Below, piece by piece: positions 25,269-32,388 of a stretch of 64,000 bases of DNA (its first letter is position 1; every line of letters begins with the position of its first letter). This stretch comes from Deltaproteobacteria bacterium (GTDB lineage: Bacteria; Myxococcota_A; UBA9160; UBA6930). Where the stretch lies: NCBI GenBank assembly GCA_029261795.1, contig JAJDAP010000026.1:1-64000 (forward strand), given 5' to 3'. The position numbers and the translations under genes were made by a program. The notes below the pieces were generated by a model. That model saw only the letters and a program-made list of their open reading frames with translations, searched no databases and had not been told where the DNA came from.

Positions 25269-25478
25269 TCACGATCTCCCGATAGTTCGCGATCGTGTCC
25301 ACGTCCGGGCGCAGAACCAGTTGGCCTGGATGAGGTGGCGGACGCACTCAACGTTCGGGAGATCTCCACCCGCAGCGATGAACTCCTCGAGCGCTTGGCG
25401 CGTCACCAGGACACACCGACCGACGCGCGAGAGGTGTGCCCGGCTTCGAGATTGATTGAAGGCTGCCTCGTGAATCAT
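25269..25478 (-). pseudogene. AbiJ N-terminal-domain-like gene remnant, copy 2 (shorter)
   Basis: This is the same reading frame and stop as the copy 1 remnant, about 88% identical in protein, but its N-terminal FSERIG part is lost because the duplication ends at 25491. It opens with IHEAAFNQSRSRAHLSRVGRC. It is clearly a fragment; no function is expected. Confidence 0.5.
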
Positions 25479-25511
25479 GTTCCAGATCGCTGCAGCTGAC
25501 TGCCTGGGCCT

Positions 25512-25607
25512 CTAGCCAAACGTGGCGTGGTAAGCTCGCAACGAACCAGGCGGTCAGGTGGCGTGCGCCGGCAGCAGCTGAGCGCCATGTCCGTTTGACG
25601 GCGAGAG
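25512..25607 (+). repeat. attC-like repeat A
   Basis: It shares with 26038-26147 the words GAACC-GGCGGTCAGG and CAGCTGAGCGCCATGTC-GTT-ACGGCGAG. Architecture resembles an integron attC: outer pair GCCAAAC/GTTTGAC and inner pair TGGCG/CGCCA, in the order R''-L''...L'-R'. The 3' outer box differs from the GTTRRRY consensus at one position. It immediately precedes a small broken gene, as a cassette junction would. Confidence 0.5.
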
Positions 25608-25608
25608 A

Positions 25609-26012
25609 TTGAACCGATTCCGAGGTACCGACTTGGAACACTTCGCGCTCGAAGGCTTCACTGAGTACTCCGGGGAGTTGGTTGAGGTCCCATATCGCGA
25701 CCAGTTCTCACCCGACGAAGTCGCGCTCATCGTCGCGGCCAGGTCCCCCGAGACATGGATGAGAAGTGGACCTTCCAGCTCGAACATGAGCGCCTGTGCA
25801 TCTACCGCACGATTTTTCCGAGCCCATCGTTTGTCGTGGAGTTGGAGTTTTTCTCGAACGGCTCCGCATGCGTTCACACCGCCGGTTGCGCGGCTGAACT
25901 CAGTGAGGGTTTTGGCGAGTTCTGGGCTCGGATGTTCTCTTGGCTAGTCCAGAACCATCTGCTCGGTCGAGACGTCGGGCCGCCACCCGAGCTGCCGAGG
26001 ACGGCCTCCTGA
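25609..26012 (+). pseudogene. Small hypothetical protein, frameshifted
   Basis: A TTG start at 25609 gives NRFRGTDLEHFALEGFTEYSGELVEVPYRDQFSPDEVALIVAARSP; at a run of five C (about 25746-25750) the coding signal moves to another frame: MDEKWTFQLEHERLCIYRT, LEFFSNGSACVHTAGCA and FGEFWARMFSWLVQNHLLG, ending at 26012. Joined, it is a protein of about 133 residues of unknown family with a compact alpha/beta look. The homopolymer makes a sequencing error possible. It is framed by repeats A and B, as a cassette gene would be. Confidence 0.5.
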
Positions 26013-26037
26013 CAAGGCTCTGCAGAAACGGGCCGGG

Positions 26038-26147
26038 CGTAGCCGTTGCTGGCCGTGGTAGGGTGCAGAGGAACCGGCGGTCAGGAATCAGGCAGCAGTG
26101 CGCCGCCTGCAGCTGAGCGCCATGTCGGTTAAACGGCGAGCGAGAGG
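26038..26147 (+). repeat. attC-like repeat B
   Basis: This is the second copy of the repeat, with an insertion in its centre. Its 3' box GTTAAAC fits the integron core consensus GTTRRRY exactly, and the inner GAGCGCCA box is identical to copy A. The 5' outer box is degenerate. It lies between two short broken genes. Confidence 0.5.
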
Positions 26148-26153
26148 TTGCGG

Positions 26154-26546
26154 GTGGATCTCACAGTCATCCTTGGCCTCGTGATGATCGCCGCGGCGGT
26201 TCGAGAGTTCTTCCGTGCCGACGGCAGGCAGGGCCTAGCCATACTGCTCTTCTTCGGCGGCGTGCTCGTGGCCGGGTACTAGGCGGCGATCTACTGTTGG
26301 AGCGGAAATGCGATCGATCATCCGATTCTCCGTGGACGGGAGCCTGACAGCAGGCTCCGGAATCTCCTCGCCAAGATCCTCAAGGACGCCGGCTACCTAT
26401 TGAACCCCAAGGTGACGGCGACATACGAGCATTCGAATATCACCGCGGCGGATCTCGCACAGGTTATGCAGGACTTCTGGCATCAGACCAACAACCCACC
26501 CAACCAGGCAAGCGTCGATCACGTTCGGATCGAGCTGAAGAAGTGA
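26154..26546 (+). pseudogene. Small membrane-anchored protein interrupted by an in-frame amber codon
   Basis: GTG 26154 opens a hydrophobic N-terminus (TVILGLVMIAAAVREF, then LAILLFFGGVLVAGY) that stops at TAG 26280-26282 after 42 residues. The same frame then stays open and protein-like for 87 more residues (NLLAKILKDAGYLLNPK, DLAQVMQDFWHQ, VDHVRIELKK) to 26546. Either one nonsense mutation split a 130-residue gene, or only the 42-residue peptide is made. It was not in the ORF track. No family recognised. Confidence 0.5.
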
Positions 26547-26562
26547 GCCGACACGCTTGCCG

Positions 26563-27747
26563 CTATTCTGTCTCTTCCCCGTTTCGGGTGGACTCCGGAG
26601 GATCTACCAGCAGAGGGTAGCCACGCTGCTTCGTCGCCTGTTCGCTCTCCAATATGTCGATCAGGAAGTGAGAGGGCACGACGGCAGCCAGTCCGCTGTT
26701 TGCGAGGGTGACCGTGATGCTGTCCTTGTTCGGCTCGTCGGTATTGAGCTGCAGCTCCTTGGTCTCCTCGTACTCGTTGAATCTGCCCTTCATGACGCCA
26801 GAAAGGAGGATGTCAGTGCCCCCGAAAACCATCGCATTCCCTCTCGCACGGACTCGGCCGAACTCATAGAACACCGGTGACCCGCTGTTCCCGCCGTAGC
26901 TTGTCGTTTCAACGACATGCAGCGCCGTAGGAACACGCTTCGAGCCCCACGGAATTCGCTCGGTAGGAATCAATGAGACTCGTCCGAACCGGACAATCGG
27001 CTGGTTCTTCTGACTCCCTTGAAACCCTACGAAGAGGCCAGCGAAGAAGACGTTCGTCCCCTCGGATACGCCCTGATCCTTGAACTTCTTCCGCGTCGCA
27101 ATCCGATGGCTGAAGACGCACTGTACGTCTAGTTCGTTGATAGGAAGGCGAATAGGAGCGACCGCAAGATCGACAGTCTCGTCTTCGTGTTCCCAGAAGG
27201 TCGGACTACCGTCTCCGCTGACCAACGGGAAGCTGAACTCATGCAAGCCGCCGGTTTTTTGGGTGAACCTAATCTTGGCGGTCTTGTACCAGACCTCCTT
27301 CTCCCCCTGGAGCACATGCCGAGCGGTCACGAGGTAGATCACCTGCTTTTCGCCAGACCGATCGTTCGCACAGACAAGGAACGCCGTGCCATTGGGCCGC
27401 CATGTTCCTCCCTTCTCAACAAGCACGAATGCGACTGACTTTCTGACCCACGGCGGCACCGGGTCTCCCGATGCAGAGCTGGACGCAAGAAGTGTCACGA
27501 AGAAGCAGCAGACTAGAACTGCGACAGGTGTCCGATTGATGGATCCGAATCCCAGTTCGACGAGCTCAAGGAGGCGACCGCGGTATCGGCTGGCGGCTCT
27601 TCGCGGACACACCTTCGCCTTCTCATGGAACACACCAGCCCGCTCAATCCCACTGCGGTTTATCGCTTGCATCGCGATCGCTGTTCCCACGGGTCCTGCC
27701 GCCGTTCCGCGAAGCCGCGTGGCCGAGGATTGGCACACCATTCGCAC
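26563..27747 (-). CDS. Secreted or membrane-anchored trypsin-like serine protease
   Basis: This protein of up to 394 residues has the chymotrypsin-fold triad visible: His in VTARHVL, Asp in DETVDLAVAP and Ser in YGGNSGSPVFY. A hydrophobic export segment (TPVAVLVCCFFVTLLASSSA) precedes the catalytic domain. The mature part starts near SGDPVPPWVRKSVAFVLV, so the true start is probably one of the internal codons (for example ATG 27672) rather than the ATG at 27747, which lies 31 bp from the tRNA-Pro 3' end. HtrA-like PDZ domains are absent. Codon use looks less GC-biased than in neighbours, consistent with acquisition. Target unknown; a trypsin-like guard role in an islet is possible. Confidence 0.75.
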   Translation of the reverse strand: MRMVCQSSATRLRGTAAGPVGTAIAMQAINRSGIERAGVFHEKAKVCPRRAASRYRGRLLELVELGFGSINRTPVAVLVCCFFVTLLASSSASGDPVPPWVRKSVAFVLVEKGGTWRPNGTAFLVCANDRSGEKQVIYLVTARHVLQGEKEVWYKTAKIRFTQKTGGLHEFSFPLVSGDGSPTFWEHEDETVDLAVAPIRLPINELDVQCVFSHRIATRKKFKDQGVSEGTNVFFAGLFVGFQGSQKNQPIVRFGRVSLIPTERIPWGSKRVPTALHVVETTSYGGNSGSPVFYEFGRVRARGNAMVFGGTDILLSGVMKGRFNEYEETKELQLNTDEPNKDSITVTLANSGLAAVVPSHFLIDILESEQATKQRGYPLLVDPPESTRNGEETE

Positions 27748-27777
27748 ACTCTTCAGACGCCCGGATCGCGTAAGTAC

Positions 27778-27854
27778 TGGTCGGGCCGGCGAGATTCGAA
27801 CTCGCGACCTCCTGACCCCCAGTCAGGCGCGCTACCAAGCTGCGCCACGGCCCG
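27778..27854 (-). tRNA. tRNA-Pro (anticodon GGG)
   Basis: This 77-nt gene has a complete cloverleaf: acceptor CGGGCCG/CGGCCCG, D arm GCGC...GCGC, anticodon arm CCTGA-CTGGGGG-TCAGG with anticodon GGG at loop positions 3-5, T loop TTCGAAT, discriminator A and encoded CCA. Its 3' 47 bases are duplicated at 24266-24312. Confidence 0.96.
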
Positions 27855-27902
27855 ATGAATGGAGAGGGTTAGCCCCCCGCCGATGCCTTGTCGAGCGGAT
27901 CG

Positions 27903-28691
27903 TCAGCCCTCGTAGGGTGGACGACCGGACAGATTGATGTGCGCGGTGAGACCGCCGTCGATGGTCATGGCATGGCCCGTCACGGCGCTGGCGTCTTCGC
28001 TGCACAGGAACGCGACGACGGCTGCGATCTCGTCCGGGCGGATGATGCGCCCGATGGCGTGGAGATTTCCGAGTTCTTCCGGGGTGCGCGTCGATGCGGC
28101 GTTGAAGGCTTCGGCCAACGGCGTTGCGACGATGCCCGGGCAGATCGCGTTGGCCCGGATGCCCTTGCGGCCATACTCGATCGCAACGTTGCGCGTGAAG
28201 TTTACGACGCCGGCCTTGGCCGTCGCGTAGGGACTCGCCTGCATCTCACCGCCGAACGCTTCGATCGAAGCGGTGTTGACGATCGAGCCGCGGCCGCGTT
28301 CGAGCATGGCCGGGATCGCGGCGCGGCAGCCGTAGAAGACAGCCGTCAGCATGATCTGGATGCTGCGCTCCCAGCCCGCTGGATCGATCTCGTGCACCCA
28401 GCCGCCGCTCGACCAGAAGGCGTTGTTCATCATGATGTCGAGGCCGCCGCACTCGGACCCCGCGAACGCGACGCAGGCCTCGAGCTGGTCGAGTTCGCCG
28501 ACGTCGCAGTGCTGGAAGAACGCCTCGGCACCCTCCCCGCGCAGCTGGCTCGCGACCTCGGCGCCGGCCTCGTCGTTGATGTCGGCGATGATGACGGCGG
28601 CGCCCTCGCTCGCGAGCCGCTGCACCGTTGCCGCACCGATCCCCGAGGCGGCCCCGGTCACGATCGCCACCTGTCCCTCGAATCGTCGCAT
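27903..28691 (-). CDS. Short-chain dehydrogenase/reductase
   Basis: This 262-residue classical SDR has TGAASGIG at residues 12-19, MNNAFWS for the NAG motif, active serine in NTASIEAFGG, Tyr/Lys in YATAK, and the C-terminal GHAMTIDGGLTAH typical of the FabG/3-hydroxyacyl and steroid-dehydrogenase-like branch. An Asp after the second strand (IADIND) predicts NAD+ preference. It is separated by four bases from the upstream amidohydrolase gene, so they form an operon, perhaps for degradation of a cyclic compound. Confidence 0.88.
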   Translation of the reverse strand: MRRFEGQVAIVTGAASGIGAATVQRLASEGAAVIIADINDEAGAEVASQLRGEGAEAFFQHCDVGELDQLEACVAFAGSECGGLDIMMNNAFWSSGGWVHEIDPAGWERSIQIMLTAVFYGCRAAIPAMLERGRGSIVNTASIEAFGGEMQASPYATAKAGVVNFTRNVAIEYGRKGIRANAICPGIVATPLAEAFNAASTRTPEELGNLHAIGRIIRPDEIAAVVAFLCSEDASAVTGHAMTIDGGLTAHINLSGRPPYEG

Positions 28692-28694
28692 CGT

Positions 28695-29954
28695 CTAGTG
28701 CGCCGAGGGCGGCGCCACCTGCCCCTTCTTCTCGTAGAGCGCCTTGCGCAGGTTCGGGCTGGTCACCCCTTCGGGAATCTTCTCCAGCTCCTGTGCCACG
28801 TCCTTCGGCATCACGGCAGCGCGCGCCGCGTGCGGCTTCAGGGCCTCGAGATCGAAATTGTAGAACCTGGCCGCGTTCCCGCCTAGCAACGCCCGCACCT
28901 CGTCCTCGCCCAGGCCCGCGTGCGCGAGCCGCATGGCCTCGCGCGAGTAGGGGAAACTACCTTCGTAGTGGGGGTAGTCGCTGCCCCACATCACCTTGTC
29001 GATGCCCACTTCGTAGCGACCCTCGATCTCTGCCTTGCCGGGGAAGCTCGTGCCGTAGTAGCAGTTGCGCTTGGCATAGAAGCTAGGCGGCTCGGGCAAC
29101 GCCTCGACTTCGCCGTAATCCATCTCGCCCATCATGCCGGACTGGATGCCCTGGTGGATGCGATCCATCCCCTGCAGGAACTGGGGCACCCACTGGCAGC
29201 CCGCCTCGGTCAGCGTGTAGCGCAGCTTCGGGAAGCGCTCGAAGACGCCGCCCCAGATCAGCGACTTCATGCCGCGCTGCGAGAAGAAGCCCACCTCGGA
29301 GATCCAGAACGGATGCGCGGCCGCATAGGGCCCGTAGTCCGGCGCGCCCACACCCGAGTGCTGGTTGATGGGCAGGTCCAGATCCTGGATCACCGCCCAG
29401 AGTCGATCGTACTCGGGCGCATAGAGCGGAAGCAGGTGCTTCATGTCGTCGGGCGGCTGCGGAATCAGCACGCCGCCGCGCAGGCCCTGTTCGGCGATCC
29501 ACTTGACCTGTTCGATCGCGTCGTCGATCGAATTCAGGTGGACGAGCCCGATCCCGGCGCGTCGCTCCGGAGCGATCGCGCAGAAGTCGACGAGCCAACG
29601 GTTGTGCGCCTGGCAGCCCGCGTTGTAGCGCTCGTACTGCTCCGGGGTCGGCGGTGCACAGATGTGGAAGGCCTTCGGGTAGAACGGCGGCACGGTGTTC
29701 GGGAACACCACCTCGGCGACGACGCCGTCCTTCTCGAGATCGGCGAAGCGCTCGTCGCTATCCCAGTTCTTGGTCTTCTTGCCGCCGATGTGTCCCTTCG
29801 ACGGATTCTTGTAGCCCCCGCGCCATTCGTCGAAGGCCTCGCGATACTTCGGATCCAGGTACTCGCGATAGGTCGCCAGGCTTGCGCCCGCGTGGGTGTC
29901 GGCGGTGATGACGACATAGGGATCGTCGGAATAGCTGTGCTCGGGGTTCGCCAC
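28695..29954 (-). CDS. Amidohydrolase family protein (ACMSD/Amidohydro_2-like)
   Basis: This is a 419-residue TIM-barrel metal enzyme. The N-terminal strand carries ITADTHAG, matching the D-x-H metal region of the group, and later blocks GLVHLNSIDDAIEQVKW, LPINQHSGVGAPDYG, LTEAGCQWVPQFL and KVMWGSDYPHYEGSFP (the final Asp metal ligand in GSDYPH) follow the ACMSD-like order. Members decarboxylate or hydrolyse aromatic-ring-derived acids. Coupled to an SDR downstream; substrate not deducible. The C-terminal extension is short and charged. Confidence 0.86.
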   Translation of the reverse strand: MANPEHSYSDDPYVVITADTHAGASLATYREYLDPKYREAFDEWRGGYKNPSKGHIGGKKTKNWDSDERFADLEKDGVVAEVVFPNTVPPFYPKAFHICAPPTPEQYERYNAGCQAHNRWLVDFCAIAPERRAGIGLVHLNSIDDAIEQVKWIAEQGLRGGVLIPQPPDDMKHLLPLYAPEYDRLWAVIQDLDLPINQHSGVGAPDYGPYAAAHPFWISEVGFFSQRGMKSLIWGGVFERFPKLRYTLTEAGCQWVPQFLQGMDRIHQGIQSGMMGEMDYGEVEALPEPPSFYAKRNCYYGTSFPGKAEIEGRYEVGIDKVMWGSDYPHYEGSFPYSREAMRLAHAGLGEDEVRALLGGNAARFYNFDLEALKPHAARAAVMPKDVAQELEKIPEGVTSPNLRKALYEKKGQVAPPSAH

Positions 29955-30025
29955 GGGTCGCTCCTTGGGTTGCCGGGAGCGACATCATATCGGGTTCGAC
30001 TGGCATTCGTCAGCCGGATTCCCGA

Positions 30026-30898
30026 TCAGCGGCGGCGACGACGGCGGCGACGGGCAGAAGCGCCTGACGCATCGGCCGCCAGCGCGGTCCCTGGCACTTC
30101 ACCCGGCTCCACTTCCGGCGCGCATTCAGGCTTCTCGCGATCGAGACTGTCCAGTTCGACGCCCACTTCGTCCGTATCGAGCCAGAGACTGCGATCCGAC
30201 ATGAACGTGTCCGGCGCGGCTCCGCCCGAGTACAGCAGCCAGGTGGCGAGGCCGTGCAGCACCCGGGGGTTTCCTGCCGACTCCCGGTGCAGCCAGGCCA
30301 TCCGTTCTTCGGGCAGGCGTTCCCGGATCTCGCCAGGATCGGGCAGGCGGTCGAGCCGGCCGGCGATGTAGCGCAGGCTCTCGGCTTCGCTCATCGGCTC
30401 GCGCAGACGTAGATCGAGCACGTCGTCGCCCAGGGCAGCGAGCACGCGGCCGGCGCGATCGTCGTCGATCGGAACGAAGACGAGGCGTAACGCACCGTCG
30501 AAGGCGTGGGCCCAGCTCACCAGATCCCGCGCCGTGTCGAGCGGCAAGGCACTGGCGTCGTCGAGCAACAGCAACAAGGGGCGGCCGGCCGCCGCGAGCG
30601 TTCGCAGCGCGGCCTCGGAGCTTCCCATCTGCTGTGGCGCGTCGAGCAGGCCGAACACCCACTCCACCAGATCTTGCGTCGAGAGCGCTGCGTAGGGCAG
30701 ATGGAGACAGCGCGCCTCGGCCGCCAGGCGCTGTTCGAGCACGCGCAGCACCATCGTCTTGCCCAGGCCGCCGGGACCCGAAAGGGCCATGACGCGCCGC
30801 CCGGCTCGAAAGCCCGTTTCGAGGGCGTCGAGCATGCGATCGGTCGCCGGCCTCGGCAGATAGGCAGCCGGGTCGCAGGTAGGCGGAAACGGGTCCAA
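30026..30898 (-). CDS. ExeA/GspA-like AAA ATPase
   Basis: This P-loop ATPase has the ExeA-type core: TDRMLDALETGFRAGRRVMALSGPGGLGKTMVLRVLE (Walker A), PLLLLLDDA (Walker B) and a C-terminal helical lid. ExeA relatives act in secretion or pilus assembly at the inner membrane. It ends in a run of eight arginines. The start is uncertain: the ORF runs to 31219 across the divergent pilin start, so a TTG at 30898 is used here as the least overlapping option, and a non-ATG start up to about 30980 is possible. It is divergent from a type IV pilin-like gene, which supports a pilus-related role. Confidence 0.68.
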   Translation of the reverse strand: MDPFPPTCDPAAYLPRPATDRMLDALETGFRAGRRVMALSGPGGLGKTMVLRVLEQRLAAEARCLHLPYAALSTQDLVEWVFGLLDAPQQMGSSEAALRTLAAAGRPLLLLLDDASALPLDTARDLVSWAHAFDGALRLVFVPIDDDRAGRVLAALGDDVLDLRLREPMSEAESLRYIAGRLDRLPDPGEIRERLPEERMAWLHRESAGNPRVLHGLATWLLYSGGAAPDTFMSDRSLWLDTDEVGVELDSLDREKPECAPEVEPGEVPGTALAADASGASARRRRRRRR

Positions 30899-31019
30899 GA
30901 TGCTGCAGGATCGGCCGAACGGGGCGAGAACCCAAGTTCGGCCTTCGCATGGCCTCGAAGCGCGCCCCGCCCCTTCAGAATAACTACCTGGCGGCCGATG
31001 ATTGCAGAAGGCTCGCCCC

Positions 31020-31583
31020 ATGCAGTACTTCGCACCCCGAAATCGATCCGGCTTCACCTTGATCGAACTGATGATCGTGGTCGCGATCATCGGAATCCTG
31101 GCCGCCATCGCGGTTCCGAATTTCATGCAGTTCCAACTCCGCTCCAAGGTCGCGGAAGTGCGGGTCAACATGAAGGCGATCGCGACGGCGCAGCACTCGT
31201 ACTTCGCCAACTCCGGCATTTACGTCGCCGCCGCTGCCACGCCGGCCGGTGCCGCCGGCACCAACAAGCGCCCCTGGGTGGGCGGCGGCGTTGCCGCGTT
31301 CAATGTGATGGGCTGGTCACCGGAGGGCAACGTCTTCTTCACCTATCAAACCGATCTTGCCGGCGGCGGTGCCGGATTCACGACCGGTGCCGTTGCGGAT
31401 CTGAACGGCAACGGAACCCTCAGCGAATTCGGTTACATCCACCCGGTGGCGGGCACGGCGATCACCGTTGGATCGGGGCTCGCCACGACCTGCAACCCGG
31501 CCGGCACCTTCCACCCGACGCTGGGTTTCGAGCTCGATGTACCGGGCCCCTGCACGGCCTTCGACGGCTTCTCCGAGTTCTAG
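31020..31583 (+). CDS. Type IV pilin-like protein
   Basis: This 187-residue prepilin has a short basic leader and the classic cleavage/methylation site RSG/FTLIELMIVVAIIGILAAIAVPNF, with glutamate at mature position 5. The C-terminal globular part has two cysteines (TTCNPAG and GPCTAF) forming the expected disulfide loop. ATG 31020 is preferred over 31002 because it gives a short leader of 17 residues. It is likely a pilin or pseudopilin, processed by a PilD-type peptidase not in the window. Confidence 0.9.
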   Translation: MQYFAPRNRSGFTLIELMIVVAIIGILAAIAVPNFMQFQLRSKVAEVRVNMKAIATAQHSYFANSGIYVAAAATPAGAAGTNKRPWVGGGVAAFNVMGWSPEGNVFFTYQTDLAGGGAGFTTGAVADLNGNGTLSEFGYIHPVAGTAITVGSGLATTCNPAGTFHPTLGFELDVPGPCTAFDGFSEF

Positions 31584-31610
31584 CCCGGACTCAAGCTAGG
31601 CCAAGAAGGT

Positions 31611-31862
31611 TCACCGGGGGCAGGCACGATTGGTGCTACCTGGTGCCGTTTGAGCGTGCCCGGGTGCAGCTTCATGCAGTCTCCCGCCACGGCCAACCCC
31701 GCAACCTACCCGACTTTCCTTGGGTCTCCCGGCAAACTCTCCGATTCCGGCGTCCTCGTCCTTCGAGAGCCGGAGAATCTCGATCACCACCCCTGGCATG
31801 CTGGGGAGACTGTCGGCGGTCGCGATGCTCTCCGGCAACTCCAGGTCTAGAAGATCCGACAT
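31611..31862 (-). pseudogene. HDOD-domain protein remnant (N-terminus only)
   Basis: ATG 31862 follows a perfect ribosome site (AAGGAGG) and encodes MSDLLDLELPES then LPSMPGVVIEILRLSKDEDAGI, the normal opening of an HDOD signalling protein. After about 44 residues the sequence loses the family pattern and becomes Gly/Arg-rich until 31611. The good start but missing body shows a truncation, probably linked to the rearrangements around the two-component module to the right. Confidence 0.55.
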
Positions 31863-32120
31863 CTCGACCCCTCCTTGGATACACCTCTTCCGTCGTCCGC
31901 TGGCAGCGGGGCTTGATCTTCGATTCACACGAGCGTTCGATCCGCAGCGACCCGGGCGTTTTAGATTGAAGCCCCTTGTGGCGTCCGGGACAACCTAACA
32001 ATTTCGTCCAGCTGGCCGCCCGGGTGGGCGGCTGCCTGGGCCCCACCTCCGGCGCCCGATTCGGGGTGGCGGAGCGTGGCGCGGTAGATCGCGTACCGTC
32101 GGGGAACGAGAGCAGGGCCG

Positions 32121-32388
32121 CTGCGACCGGTCACGACCGAGGGGGCCGAAGCGTTCCATCGGGATGGCGCCGTCCTGGTCAAGGGGGTCCTCGATTCCGA
32201 GTGCGTCGACCTGGCGCGAGCCGGCCTCGACGCCGCGATCGCCGAGCCCGACGCCATGTCCGGGGTGCTCGATCGCGAGCTGCGGGTGGACCAATTCCCG
32301 GCGGCTCGTTCGACCGCACCGCGACGGATCGTCGAGGAGTCCCCCGTCGCCGAGATCGTGGAAAGCGCGCGTGCGCTAGTCGAGCGGG
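32121..32388 (+). pseudogene. Phytanoyl-CoA dioxygenase-like gene remnant (5' part)
   Basis: The frame reads AFHRDGAVLVKGVLDSECVDLARAGLDAAIAEP and later [13 protein letters not shown], the typical first 80 residues of a PhyH-family oxygenase. Family resemblance stops exactly where the convergent histidine kinase gene ends (stop at 32376-32378); the iron-binding half is absent. The start codon is not clear (no ATG or GTG in frame at the expected place). The abrupt loss marks a recombination boundary. Confidence 0.6.

Larger units (their letters stand above)
24412..25491. repeat. Segmental duplication, copy 2
   Basis: This is the partner of 22582-23748. It ends at the same TGTTCCAGATCGC word and then switches to unrelated DNA containing the first attC-like repeat. 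Copy 2 lies inside the tRNA-bounded islet while copy 1 lies outside, so the duplication links islet and chromosome. Confidence 0.85.
24266..27777. mobile_element. tRNA-Pro-bounded islet without visible integrase
   Basis: The 3.5 kb between the two 47-bp repeats lies directly 3' of the tRNA-Pro gene, as expected for an integrated element. It contains PEP-CTERM paralogue 4, a defence-gene remnant, two repeated attC-like stretches, two broken small genes and a secreted protease. There is no integrase, excisionase or replication gene, so if it is an element it is a remnant or is mobilised in trans. A simple tandem duplication of the tRNA end is the alternative. Confidence 0.5.

Noticed and set aside
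25083-25499. Plus-strand ORF conserved in both duplication copies (also 23333-24187)
   Set aside because: It is open in both copies, but the opposite strand gives an AbiJ-N-like pattern and the plus frame shows no family; conservation follows from the recent duplication.
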